Of a DNA stretch of 64,000 nucleotides, positions 57,278-64,000 are shown piece by piece. The stretch is from Paenisporosarcina sp. HGH0030 (lineage in GTDB: Bacteria; Bacillota; Bacilli; Bacillales_A; Planococcaceae): contig NZ_KE150421.1 in NCBI RefSeq assembly GCF_000411295.1, positions 373,324-437,323 on the forward strand. Direction: 5' to 3'. The stretch's first letter is position 1; each line of letters opens with the position of its first letter. The translations under genes and the position numbers were made by a program. The notes under the pieces are model-generated. The model ran no database searches. It saw nothing but the letters and a program-made list of their open reading frames with translations, and had not been told where the DNA came from.

Positions 57278-57305
57278 CATGTCTCAGCTTCTTTTTGCAT
57301 ACGAT
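57277..57305 (+). promoter_or_regulatory. Sigma-E-like promoter of the spoIIIA operon
   Basis: CATACGAT at 57298-57305 matches the sigma-E -10 (CATACAnT) at all but one position. TCATGTC at 57277-57283, 14 bp upstream, fits the -35 (KMATATT) at five of seven. It lies directly between the efp terminator and spoIIIAC, implying mother-cell expression of the operon. Confidence 0.65.
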
Positions 57306-57337
57306 GAATAGACAGAGGAGGGGACAAGTCGGAATTT

Positions 57338-57538
57338 ATGGATGTAATTCGAGTGGCAGGAATCGGATTGATTCTTGCATTGTTACACCTTTTCTTTGAA
57401 CAGACGGGGAAAAAAGAATTTTCATTCTTTTTATTTGTATTTGGGTATCTGTATATGACCGTGGAAATGTTACGTTTCCTACGTTTCTTCTTTCAAGAAA
57501 TCACTACTTTTTTCGAATGGCTTACCATTTCGGTGTAA
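57338..57538 (+). CDS. spoIIIAC: Stage III sporulation protein AC
   Basis: A 66-residue protein with two membrane helices. AGIGLILALLHLFFEQTGKKEF matches the AGVG...LHxxLxQxGKKEY pattern of SpoIIIAC. It is part of the mother-cell side of the SpoIIIA-SpoIIQ feeding channel that supports the engulfed forespore. It is the first gene of the operon here, whereas spoIIIAA and AB come first in B. subtilis. ATG at 57338 has GGAGGGG at a rather long distance. Confidence 0.85.
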   Translation: MDVIRVAGIGLILALLHLFFEQTGKKEFSFFLFVFGYLYMTVEMLRFLRFFFQEITTFFEWLTISV

Positions 57539-57541
57539 GTC

Positions 57542-57919
57542 ATGCAAATGATCCTGGTAACGATAGTAATCATATTTCTGATGTTGTTGCTTAAACAAAT
57601 CCTACCGCAATTTACACCTCTACTTTTGAGCTTTTTCTTTTTTATTTTACTCTCGAATATTTTATTTCAAACTCTTTTTCCAATCGTAAGAAACGTTCTT
57701 GAATCTGCACCTAAGGAAGCGCTCCCAATAGCCAGAGTATTGCTGATTTCTGTATTCGTGACATTTATAGGTGAAGCCTTGATTGAATGGTGCCGAAATT
57801 TAAATCTGAATACATTTGTTCCCATCATTTCGATAAGTTGTCATGTGTTGATTCTCACCTATTGGTTGCCTCTCATTCAGCAAATGTTTAACACGCTGAC
57901 GCGGCTATTGATCGAATAA
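57542..57919 (+). CDS. spoIIIAD: Stage III sporulation protein AD
   Basis: A 125-residue polytopic membrane protein with about four helices. The middle part (FIGEALIEWCRNLNLNTF) resembles the SpoIIIAD region facing the membrane interface. It is three bases after spoIIIAC. In B. subtilis it is about 133 residues and works with AC and AE in the channel. Assignment uses order, size and hydrophobicity; sequence is diverged. Confidence 0.8.
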   Translation: MQMILVTIVIIFLMLLLKQILPQFTPLLLSFFFFILLSNILFQTLFPIVRNVLESAPKEALPIARVLLISVFVTFIGEALIEWCRNLNLNTFVPIISISCHVLILTYWLPLIQQMFNTLTRLLIE

Positions 57920-57947
57920 TATAGGTGTAAAAGAGGTGAGAAGGTTC

Positions 57948-58850
57948 ATGCTTGAACCCTTGTATGCCTATTTTTTTGGTGTAACCCGATACTTTATCGT
58001 ACTGCTGATCGCTATTGTTTTTGCGATGATCATCGATATTTTATTTCCTGCAGCCAAACGATGGACAAGGTTATCCCTGTTTTGTATTGCTGTCCTGTAT
58101 ACATTGACGCCTGCCATTGATGCGATGCATATTATGCAGCAATTTGCGCGACAGATGGTGACGGTTTTTATGAGTGTCTACCCCGTGTTGACAGCGGGCT
58201 TGTTGATGAATAGTGGAACGATGGCATTTTCAATTTGGAACCCTGCGCTCTATGTATTTATTCAATTTACAGTGGTGCTGACCGAAAGAATCCTTATTCC
58301 ATTACTTATGACCACCATATTGCTGGACTTCATTAGTCGCTTTCATCCGGCTACCCCATTTTCAAAACTGACCGATATTATTCGCACTTCTTTACTAAGT
58401 ATCGTTTCAGCAGTAGTCGTCATTTATAGTTTTTTCATTTCGGTGCAAGGGTTTATTTCTTGGAATATCTCAAGTGCTGTTACGGAGCCCATCAAAAAAA
58501 TCATTCAGCAAAACATCCCGTTTGTTGGTTCTTTTTTTTCTGAGAGTCTTAGTACATTTACTCGATTTTCTTCTTCAATCACTTCGATTACTGGCGGTGG
58601 CATTGCCATCACAATCCTACTGGTTGTGTTGATCCCTACTTTGAAAACCATCAGTATCGCGTTTTGCTATCGAGTAGTGGCTGCCATTATTGAACCATTC
58701 GGACCAGAGGATCTGGCCAGTTTTCTTGATGATATCGGAAAGTCGATTTTCGTTTTAAGTATCTTGTCATTTCTTATTGCCTTTGCGTTTTTCTATACAG
58801 CCATTTTCATTGTGATATTAGTAAAATTCTCCATGATGATGAGGGGTTAA
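57948..58850 (+). CDS. spoIIIAE: Stage III sporulation protein AE (short form)
   Basis: The 300-residue membrane protein has about seven hydrophobic segments. FIQFTVVLTERILIPLLM and VIEPFGPEDLASFLDDIGKS-like regions fit SpoIIIAE. B. subtilis SpoIIIAE has about 399 residues with an N-terminal signal peptide and an extracellular stretch; those roughly 90-100 residues are missing here. ATG at 57948 follows GAGGTGAGAAGG. The length comparison is from memory. Confidence 0.8.
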   Translation: MLEPLYAYFFGVTRYFIVLLIAIVFAMIIDILFPAAKRWTRLSLFCIAVLYTLTPAIDAMHIMQQFARQMVTVFMSVYPVLTAGLLMNSGTMAFSIWNPALYVFIQFTVVLTERILIPLLMTTILLDFISRFHPATPFSKLTDIIRTSLLSIVSAVVVIYSFFISVQGFISWNISSAVTEPIKKIIQQNIPFVGSFFSESLSTFTRFSSSITSITGGGIAITILLVVLIPTLKTISIAFCYRVVAAIIEPFGPEDLASFLDDIGKSIFVLSILSFLIAFAFFYTAIFIVILVKFSMMMRG

Positions 58851-58852
58851 TG

Positions 58853-59014
58853 ATGGCTGAATGGTTAAAGGGATTAATGTTCATTATTCTGCTGAGTGAA
58901 GTTCTTCAGGCTATCTTCCAGAAGTCTGATTCAAATGAAAAGATAGAAGAATATACGAAGCTGGGACTTGCCATGTACATGTTATTGTTTATCTCTTCTT
59001 TTTTCTATGAATAG
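58853..59014 (+). CDS. spoIIIAF: Very short SpoIIIAF-like protein
   Basis: Between AE and AG a 53-codon gene starts at 58853 (GAGGGG six bases before) and stops at 59014. It encodes two hydrophobic helices joined by a charged linker (QKSDSNEKIEEYTK), with EWL near the start as in SpoIIIAF. The soluble domain of normal SpoIIIAF (about 206 residues) is absent. Either a functional minimal anchor or a remnant. Confidence 0.6.
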   Translation: MAEWLKGLMFIILLSEVLQAIFQKSDSNEKIEEYTKLGLAMYMLLFISSFFYE

Positions 59015-59070
59015 TTGAGGAATGCTTGTCATATAGTTTATCAAATGCCTGTCTCACTTAAGAGAGGAGC

Positions 59071-59511
59071 GTGATTCCATCCATTAAAACGAATCGAATG
59101 AAAAGCGGGATCCTGCTCGCGAGTCTCTTGGTATTCATGGTGTTTTTCTTACTGAATGAATCCATTTTCACCAAGCAACCTAACACATCCAGTCAGTCAC
59201 AAGATGCAGTAACGCTGGAACACTCATTGAAAACGGCATTGGAAAAAATGGCTGGGGTAGGTGAAGTCGAATTATTTTTTTACACAGGCATGAACGAGCC
59301 TCAACAAACAGTTACGGAAAAACCTAGCTTTGCCTTGTTTGATCAGACAACCAATGAGCAAAAAACTATTCAATCAGTATTGGTAGTAGCCACTGGAGCA
59401 GATCAAGCAAAAACCAGAATTATGTTAAAAGAATACTTAGCAGCAGTATTATTACTGCCAGAACATCGAATTGTCGTCGTCCCGATGGATGAGAAAGGGG
59501 TTTCTAAATGA
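59071..59511 (+). CDS. spoIIIAG: Stage III sporulation protein AG (short form)
   Basis: A single membrane helix (GILLASLLVFMVFFLL) precedes a ring-building motif domain: LEHSLKTALEKMAGVGEVELFF and VLVVATGADQAKTRIML with LPEHRIVVVPM at the end, as in SpoIIIAG. It is 146 residues against about 229 in B. subtilis; the loss falls mostly in the beta-rich insertion between the two halves of the domain. The GTG at 59071 is very close to GAGAGGAG, so the exact start is uncertain. Its stop overlaps the spoIIIAH ATG. Confidence 0.82.
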   Translation: MIPSIKTNRMKSGILLASLLVFMVFFLLNESIFTKQPNTSSQSQDAVTLEHSLKTALEKMAGVGEVELFFYTGMNEPQQTVTEKPSFALFDQTTNEQKTIQSVLVVATGADQAKTRIMLKEYLAAVLLLPEHRIVVVPMDEKGVSK

Positions 59512-60050
59512 AAGTCAAAAAACGTACAGTATGGATGCTAACTCTATTAAGTTTGGTAGCAGTAATTTCGGTGTATTACGTGAACGAACCTAACAATATG
59601 CCCTTTGATGGTTTAGCTATTTTCTCAGATGAAGACCTTGATCAAATGAAGGTCGAAGACACAACTGAAGATGAATCAGTTACACCAGTATATGCTCAAA
59701 GTGCGTTATTTGAAGAAATGAGAATGGAATTACTAAACGAACGCAGTGAGTTGAAAACACAATTAACAACACAAATTGCGTCAAACGAAATGTCGGCTGA
59801 TGAAGTAAATGAAGCTTACTCAACTATTAACGATTTAACAGTACGCGAATCAACGGAAGCAATGCTTGAAATGCTCATTCGTTCACTAGGTTACTCAGAT
59901 GCCTATGTACAGACAGATACAGGGAAAGTAGATGTAACTGTAATCGCTGATGAACTTGGAAAATCACAAGCAAATGAAATTATTCACATCGTAATGAAAC
60001 AATGGGAAGATGCAAAAAAAGTAACGGTAGCATTCCAACCAGCTTCATAA
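59508..60050 (+). CDS. spoIIIAH: Stage III sporulation protein AH
   Basis: The 180-residue protein has an N-terminal anchor (TVWMLTLLSLVAVISVYYV, strikingly like B. subtilis) and a C-terminal YscJ/FliF-like domain with EEMRMELLNERSELK and ESTEAMLEMLIRSLGYSDAYV. In B. subtilis it crosses the space between membranes and binds SpoIIQ of the forespore. The linker is shorter than in B. subtilis but the domain is complete. It ends the operon. Confidence 0.9.
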   Translation: MKVKKRTVWMLTLLSLVAVISVYYVNEPNNMPFDGLAIFSDEDLDQMKVEDTTEDESVTPVYAQSALFEEMRMELLNERSELKTQLTTQIASNEMSADEVNEAYSTINDLTVRESTEAMLEMLIRSLGYSDAYVQTDTGKVDVTVIADELGKSQANEIIHIVMKQWEDAKKVTVAFQPAS

Positions 60051-60056
60051 TGAACG

Positions 60057-60082
60057 AAAAGGGCCGATATGGTCCTTTTTTT
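60057..60082 (+). terminator. Terminator after spoIIIAH
   Basis: AAAAGGGCC and GGTCCTTTT pair with one wobble, followed by T residues. Confidence 0.8.
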
Positions 60083-60125
60083 CATTTTTCTTAACAAAAC
60101 CATGCCGGATTAAAATCGAATCATT

Positions 60126-60180
60126 GCTCCTGCGGTTATTCGTCGCAAAGGAAACCTTGTTTATCAACGCCGGTGTCAGA
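60126..60180 (-). repeat. Truncated inverted copy of repeat family B
   Basis: GCTCCTGCGGTTATTCGTCG and the following CAAAGGAAACCTT are the reverse complement of the central part of the copy at 57072-57169 with few changes. Both outer ends are missing. The rest of 60083-60312 shows no gene. Confidence 0.7.
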
Positions 60181-60312
60181 CTAAAACGGGCTTCTTCACC
60201 TTTCGGATTAGGACCAACTCTTAAAAAATTTAGGTTATCTATTTCAAATTTTCTCAATAACGTCTAAAATAGAAGAGGAACGTAATTCGATATAGGGTAA
60301 GGGGAGTTCGGT

Positions 60313-60825
60313 ATGTTAAAAGTACAAGAAATTCGTGAAATTATTAAATTAATTGACCACTCATCCATTGATGAGTTTATTTACGAGTCAGAAGGCACGA
60401 AAGTTAAACTGAAAAAGAATGGTGTACATGTATCTACTGAAACAGTTGTACCTCAATCAAAACCAGCGGCACCTGCTGTTGAAGCTCCAGTGGCAGTAGA
60501 AGTGAATCCAACACCGGTTGCTCAAACTGTAAAAGAAACAATTGCAAATGTAGAGACGAAAGAATCAGCTGTTAATGATGAATCTCTTCTTAAAATTTCT
60601 TCACCAATGGTAGGAACTTTCTATCAGTCATCTTCACCGGATACACCGGCATATGTTCAAGTAGGTGATAAAGTAACAGAAGACGGGATTGTATGTATTG
60701 TGGAAGCGATGAAATTATTCAACGAAATCGAAGCAGAAGTGTCTGGCGAGATTGTAGAAATTTTAGTAAAAGATGGACAACTCGTAGAGTACGGCCAACC
60801 TCTGTTCTTAGTAAAAGCGAACTGA
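60313..60825 (+). CDS. accB: Biotin carboxyl carrier protein of acetyl-CoA carboxylase
   Basis: AccB carries the biotin that shuttles carboxyl groups in the first step of fatty acid synthesis. Lys134 in [10 protein letters not shown] is biotinylated. A Pro/Ala/Val-rich flexible linker (residues about 50-85) joins the N-terminal part to the biotinyl domain. Length 170 is normal. AGGGGAG precedes the ATG. It is followed at once by accC. Confidence 0.96.
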   Translation: MLKVQEIREIIKLIDHSSIDEFIYESEGTKVKLKKNGVHVSTETVVPQSKPAAPAVEAPVAVEVNPTPVAQTVKETIANVETKESAVNDESLLKISSPMVGTFYQSSSPDTPAYVQVGDKVTEDGIVCIVEAMKLFNEIEAEVSGEIVEILVKDGQLVEYGQPLFLVKAN

Positions 60826-60838
60826 GGGGGAACGGATG

Positions 60839-62188
60839 ATGAAAAAAGTATTAATTGCTAACCGTGGTGAAATCGCGGTTCGTATTATTCGTGCGTGTAA
60901 AGAGTTGGATATCGAAACAGTTGCCGTCTATTCGGAAGCTGATCGTGAAGCGTTGCATGTTCAAATGGCAGATGAAGCTTATTGTATCGGTCCAAAACAA
61001 TCGAAAGATAGTTACTTGAACTTCAGCAATATTATCAGTGTTGCAAAGTTAACGGGTTGTGATGGCATTCATCCCGGTTATGGCTTTTTGGCAGAGAATG
61101 CGAGTTTCGCGGAGCTGTGTGAACAATGTAATATAACGTTCATCGGTCCTACTTCTGACGCTATCTCCAGAATGGGTACGAAGGATGTAGCGCGTGAAAC
61201 AATGCGAAAAGCAGGCGTACCGGTTGTGCCTGGATCCACAGGTATTGTTGCGGATGAAAAAGAAGGTCTGGAAATCGCTCGTGAAATAGGATTCCCGGTC
61301 ATTATTAAGGCAACTGCCGGTGGTGGCGGTAAAGGTATTCGTGTCGCACGTACGGAAGAAGAACTTGTTAAAGGCATTCAGATTACACAAAAAGAAGCAG
61401 CTGCTGCTTTTGGAAACCCTGGTGTCTATATTGAGAAGTTCATTGAAATTTTCCGTCATGTTGAAATTCAAGTTTTGGCTGATAGTTTTGGCAATGCGAT
61501 TCATTTAGGGGAACGTGATTGTTCAATTCAACGCCGTATGCAAAAACTAGTAGAAGAAGCACCATCTCCAGCGCTATCCCCGGAAATTCGTAATCAGATG
61601 GGTGACGCGGCTGTTAAAGCTGCCCTAGCCGTTAATTATCGCAGTGCAGGGACAGTTGAATTTATATTCGATCACATCAATCAAAAGTTTTACTTTATGG
61701 AAATGAATACGCGTATTCAAGTTGAACATCCTGTTACTGAAATGGTAACCGGCATTGATTTGATTCAACAACAACTTAAAGTCGCTTCTGGTGAAAAATT
61801 AGCTTATACACAAGATGACGTGAAAATTAAAGGTTGGGCAATTGAGTGTCGCATTAACGCTGAAAACCCTTCGAAAAACTTCATGCCTTCAGCGGGTAAA
61901 GTTGATATGTATTTAGCGCCGGGCGGATATGGTGTACGCGTGGATTCAGCAATGTATTCAGGCTACAGCATTCCTCCTTACTATGATTCAATGGTCGCAA
62001 AACTGATTACTTATGCAGATACCCGTGAAGAAGCGGTTGCAAAAATGAAGCGTGCACTGAGTGAGTTTGTTGTAGAGGGTGTTCATACAACAATTCCTTT
62101 CCATGCAAAATTGATGGACCATGAAGAATTCAAATCTGGTGATTTCGATACGAAGTTTTTAGAGAAATACGACGTCATGAATTCCTAG
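60839..62188 (+). CDS. accC: Biotin carboxylase subunit of acetyl-CoA carboxylase
   Basis: AccC carboxylates biotin on AccB with ATP and bicarbonate. The N-terminal KVLIANRGEIAVRIIRACKEL, the glycine-rich ATP-grasp loop KATAGGGGKGIRVA, the active-site FMEMNTRIQVEHPVTE and the catalytic region are complete. Length is 449. Two ATGs are adjacent; the second (60839) is eight bases from GAGGGGG. yqhY follows, as in B. subtilis. Confidence 0.97.
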   Translation: MKKVLIANRGEIAVRIIRACKELDIETVAVYSEADREALHVQMADEAYCIGPKQSKDSYLNFSNIISVAKLTGCDGIHPGYGFLAENASFAELCEQCNITFIGPTSDAISRMGTKDVARETMRKAGVPVVPGSTGIVADEKEGLEIAREIGFPVIIKATAGGGGKGIRVARTEEELVKGIQITQKEAAAAFGNPGVYIEKFIEIFRHVEIQVLADSFGNAIHLGERDCSIQRRMQKLVEEAPSPALSPEIRNQMGDAAVKAALAVNYRSAGTVEFIFDHINQKFYFMEMNTRIQVEHPVTEMVTGIDLIQQQLKVASGEKLAYTQDDVKIKGWAIECRINAENPSKNFMPSAGKVDMYLAPGGYGVRVDSAMYSGYSIPPYYDSMVAKLITYADTREEAVAKMKRALSEFVVEGVHTTIPFHAKLMDHEEFKSGDFDTKFLEKYDVMNS

Positions 62189-62203
62189 GAAAGGATGATT
62201 GGA

Positions 62204-62611
62204 ATGGCTGAAAAAACAACAACAGCTTATTTGCAAATGATTCCGTCTGGTAAAGAAGAGTTAGGAAAGATTGAAGTAGCACCAGAGGTTTTAGAAGTAA
62301 TCGCTGGAATTGCCACCACAGATGTTGAGGGAGTGGCCGGTACCCGTGGAAGTTTTGCAACAGGAGTTGCCGAACGTCTCGGCAAAAAAGTTCACGGTAA
62401 AGGAATCAAGACAGAATTGACTGATCAAGGTCTATTTGTTGAAATTTATTGCACTGTGAAATACGGCGCGTCGATTCCTAAAGTAGCCAAAGAAGTTCAA
62501 AGTCAAGTGCGTCAAGCAATTTTAAATATGACGTTACTTGAAACACAAGAAGTGAATGTCCATATTACTGGCATTCAGTTCGAACAACAAAAAGAAACAA
62601 CAAACGAATAA
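62204..62611 (+). CDS. yqhY: Asp23/Gls24 family protein YqhY
   Basis: This 135-residue protein has the Asp23 domain, with GKIEVAPEVLEVIAGIATTDVEGV and VEIYCTVKYGASIPKVAKEVQ. In B. subtilis YqhY is linked to acetyl-CoA carboxylase and its loss is poorly tolerated, which fits its place after accBC. ATG at 62204 follows AGGAAAGGATGA. It ends the conserved order; nusB, next in B. subtilis, is missing. Confidence 0.93.
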   Translation: MAEKTTTAYLQMIPSGKEELGKIEVAPEVLEVIAGIATTDVEGVAGTRGSFATGVAERLGKKVHGKGIKTELTDQGLFVEIYCTVKYGASIPKVAKEVQSQVRQAILNMTLLETQEVNVHITGIQFEQQKETTNE

Positions 62612-62616
62612 CTCAC

Positions 62617-62650
62617 AACATCGTTCGGTCTATCCGGACGGTGTTTTTTT
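62617..62650 (+). terminator. Terminator after yqhY
   Basis: ACATCGTTCGG and CCGGACGGTGT pair (with wobble) and are followed by seven T residues. Confidence 0.87.
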
Positions 62651-62694
62651 GTTTTGATAATCAAGTTTGGGGTAACAGCACAATTTAGTGCGTA

Positions 62695-62802
62695 AAAAAT
62701 GCGCGACATCATCCACATCCTCATAATGGAATTGCCGATAAACAAGTAGAGGACCACCAGTTATCCGCAGAGTTTACGAAAACAAAAGAAGATGACAAGT
62801 AA
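62695..62802 (+). pseudogene. Histidine-rich gene remnant
   Basis: A frame open after TAA at 62692 encodes about 35 residues including HHPHPHNGIADKQVEDHQ and ends at TAA 62800-62802. It has no start codon, yet a proper terminator follows at 62817, so it looks like the 3' end of a gene whose front was lost. The His-rich tail suggests a metal-related protein, but I cannot name it. The stretch 62651-62694 shows nothing else. Confidence 0.35.
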
Positions 62803-62816
62803 ATACTACAAAAGCA

Positions 62817-62858
62817 AAGACCTTTCATGTGTGCATTCACTTGGGTAAGGTCTTTTTT
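62817..62858 (+). terminator. Terminator after the remnant
   Basis: AAAGACCTT and AAGGTCTTT form the stem, with a GTG/CAC inner pair and six T residues. Confidence 0.88.
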
Positions 62859-62870
62859 CGTGTGGATAGA

Positions 62871-62942
62871 TTGACAATCTCTTATAATGAGAGTAAATTT
62901 GAAAGACCAAAAACGAACTGTTCGATTTAGAACAGTTCGTTT
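62871..62942 (+). promoter_or_regulatory. Promoter and operator of the MarR-ABC operon
   Basis: TTGACA at 62871-62876 and TAAATT at 62894-62899 are 17 bp apart. Downstream, at 62911-62942, a perfect inverted repeat with 13-bp arms (AAACGAACTGTTC and its complement) around six bases lies between the promoter and the gene: a clear operator candidate for the MarR protein encoded next. Confidence 0.8.
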
Positions 62943-62965
62943 AGGAAGGAATGGTGAGGAGTCAA

Positions 62966-63442
62966 TTGGACAATGAAAATCAAAATTTAACAAAGTCCAT
63001 TCAATTATTACGTTCATTTTCGAACATTCAAAAGAACATGATGAGGTTCGTCCAGAAGTCAGCGGTGGAAAATGGATTATCCATTCCCCAGTACACAATA
63101 TTGATGACCATCGTCATCCATAAGGAAATGACTCAAAAAAACGTGGGCGAGAAAACCTTTCTCCCTAAAAGTACTCTGAGTCAAGCCGTAGATGGGTTGG
63201 TAAGGGAAGGTTTGCTGAACCGTCAACAAGTCGAAGGGAATCGACGGGAGGTTTTGTTGTCACTCAGCGAAAATGGATTGGCACGGATCAAAGAGATTCA
63301 TATGCAAGAAAATGGCATTCACCAAACATTTCAATCGGTGGCGGAATCCCTGACTGATAAGCAATTCGAGGAACTGCTTGGTACCCATCAACAAATTACA
63401 AAGCATCTGGAAGAACTGGGACAAGAGGAGTGTTCAAATTGA
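62966..63442 (+). CDS. MarR family transcriptional regulator
   Basis: The protein has the winged helix of MarR: SIPQYTILMTIV, TFLPKSTLSQAVDGLVREGLLNRQ and the wing with EGNRREVLLSLSENG. Such repressors usually release DNA on binding a drug or small ligand. Start is uncertain: TTG at 62966 (after TGAGGAG) is preferred, while GTG 62954 and ATG 62951 are in frame. Its stop overlaps the start of the ABC exporter gene, so it most likely controls that exporter and itself. Confidence 0.87.
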   Translation: MDNENQNLTKSIQLLRSFSNIQKNMMRFVQKSAVENGLSIPQYTILMTIVIHKEMTQKNVGEKTFLPKSTLSQAVDGLVREGLLNRQQVEGNRREVLLSLSENGLARIKEIHMQENGIHQTFQSVAESLTDKQFEELLGTHQQITKHLEELGQEECSN

Positions 63443-64000
63443 TAAAATTACTGAAATATTTATCCGTTTATAAGTGGCTTGTATTCGCGGTTGTCGGACT
63501 CGTATTCATTCAATCGATGGCTGACCTCTTTTTACCAACACTGATGGCGGACATCATTGATAAAGGTGTTGTTACGGGAGACACCCCTTATATATGGAAA
63601 ATTGGAGGATTCATGCTGTTGGTTTCATCACTTGGAGCCACTGCATCAGTCATTGCAAGCTATTATTCTTCCAAAGCGGCTATGGGACTCGGACGTGACA
63701 TTCGCAGAAAAGTCTTCAATCATGTCGGGAAGTTTTCATTGCAGGAATTTGACGAGGTGGGAACCGCTTCACTGATCACGAGAACAACGAATGACATCAC
63801 GCAAGTCCAGCAAGTCGTCATCATGATGCTCAGAATGGTTGTCAGTGCACCGATCATGTTAATAGGCGGGGTCATCATGGCCGTATCGAAAGATGCCAAA
63901 TTATCATTGGTGATTGTTGCCACCATGCCTGTATTGATTGGTTCCGTCCTGCTGATTCTGAAAAAAGGGGTACCCCTTTTTCAAACGGTGCAAGAACGTC
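63439..64000 (+). CDS. ABC exporter, permease/ATPase (partial, 5' part)
   Basis: TTG at 63439 follows AGAGGAG and overlaps the marR stop. The frame is open to the window end (187 codons). It encodes the start of an ABC type-1 exporter transmembrane domain: three or four helices, the coupling segment GRDIRRKVFNHV, and SLITRTTNDITQVQQ, all typical of LmrA/BmrC-type heterodimeric multidrug exporters. The nucleotide-binding domain lies beyond the window. A partner half-transporter gene probably follows. Confidence 0.88.
   Translation, partial: MIKLLKYLSVYKWLVFAVVGLVFIQSMADLFLPTLMADIIDKGVVTGDTPYIWKIGGFMLLVSSLGATASVIASYYSSKAAMGLGRDIRRKVFNHVGKFSLQEFDEVGTASLITRTTNDITQVQQVVIMMLRMVVSAPIMLIGGVIMAVSKDAKLSLVIVATMPVLIGSVLLILKKGVPLFQTVQER

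Noticed and set aside
61049-61504. 151-codon frame antisense to accC
   Set aside because: Shadow of accC; low-complexity composition and no start signal.

Overview
The window is a low-GC Gram-positive (Bacillota) chromosome segment. Gene order follows the yqf-yqg-yqh part of the Bacillus subtilis map almost gene for gene: glyQS, ccpN-yqfL, dnaG-sigA, cccA, trmK-yqfO, ispH, yqfQ, cshB-nfo, zurAM-zur, ispG, sodA, pbpA, pst, rpmG, ltaS, yqgU-yqgZ, comG, gcv, lipM, aroQ-papA-efp, spoIIIA, accBC-yqhY. Protein sequences, intergenic repeats, the Listeria-like zurA-zurM-zur arrangement and the missing B. subtilis genes (yqxD, yqgP, glcK, mntR, yqhO-Q, nusB) suggest a spore-forming Planococcaceae/Caryophanaceae member such as the Sporosarcina, Psychrobacillus or Paenisporosarcina group. 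That placement is inference; no rRNA is present.

Layout. Positions 1-3.1 kb hold accessory genes (two GNAT acetyltransferases, a DinB-fold protein, an alpha/beta hydrolase) after an intergenic repeat and an ORF remnant. 3.2-9.7 kb holds the T-box-controlled glycyl-tRNA synthetase and the ccpN-yqfL and dnaG-sigA pairs. 9.7-24.4 kb has a CcpA-like controlled acyl-CoA dehydrogenase, cytochrome c, tRNA and isoprenoid genes (ispH, ispG), a VrrA-like repeat protein, RNA helicase and endonuclease IV, a Zur-box-controlled zinc uptake operon and a Na/phosphate symporter. 24.4-34 kb holds sodA, pbpA, a Pho-box-controlled pstSCAB-phoU operon and rpmG. 34-44 kb holds ltaS behind an ECF-type promoter, small membrane proteins, a Spx/MgsR-like protein and the competence pseudopilus operon comGA-GG. 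44-54 kb has aroK, a tandem glycine riboswitch with gcvT-gcvPA-gcvPB, an orphan AAA+ ATPase, a rhodanese, lipM, and a class II ribonucleotide reductase behind two NrdR boxes. 54.5-62.6 kb has aroQ, papA, efp, a reduced spoIIIA operon, accB-accC and yqhY. Synteny breaks after 62.65 kb, where a gene remnant is followed by a MarR regulator and an ABC exporter that runs off the end.

How the parts fit together. Glycine is read twice by RNA: by a T-box on glyQS and by a tandem riboswitch on the glycine cleavage genes, whose H-protein lipoylation needs LipM (encoded nearby). Phosphate supply is represented by the pst operon and a separate symporter, and zinc supply by zurAM-zur. NrdJ needs adenosylcobalamin and appears NrdR-controlled.

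Most notable observations: (1) the spoIIIA operon starts directly at spoIIIAC from a sigma-E-like promoter, lacks spoIIIAA and spoIIIAB, and has a 53-residue spoIIIAF and shortened AE and AG; (2) the MgsR/Spx-family protein has lost both cysteines of its CXXC redox switch; (3) at least three families of structured intergenic repeats are present; (4) strong operator candidates for Zur, PhoP, NrdR, CcpA, an ECF sigma factor and MarR can be read directly. I found no CRISPR array, tRNA, rRNA, intact insertion sequence or prophage.
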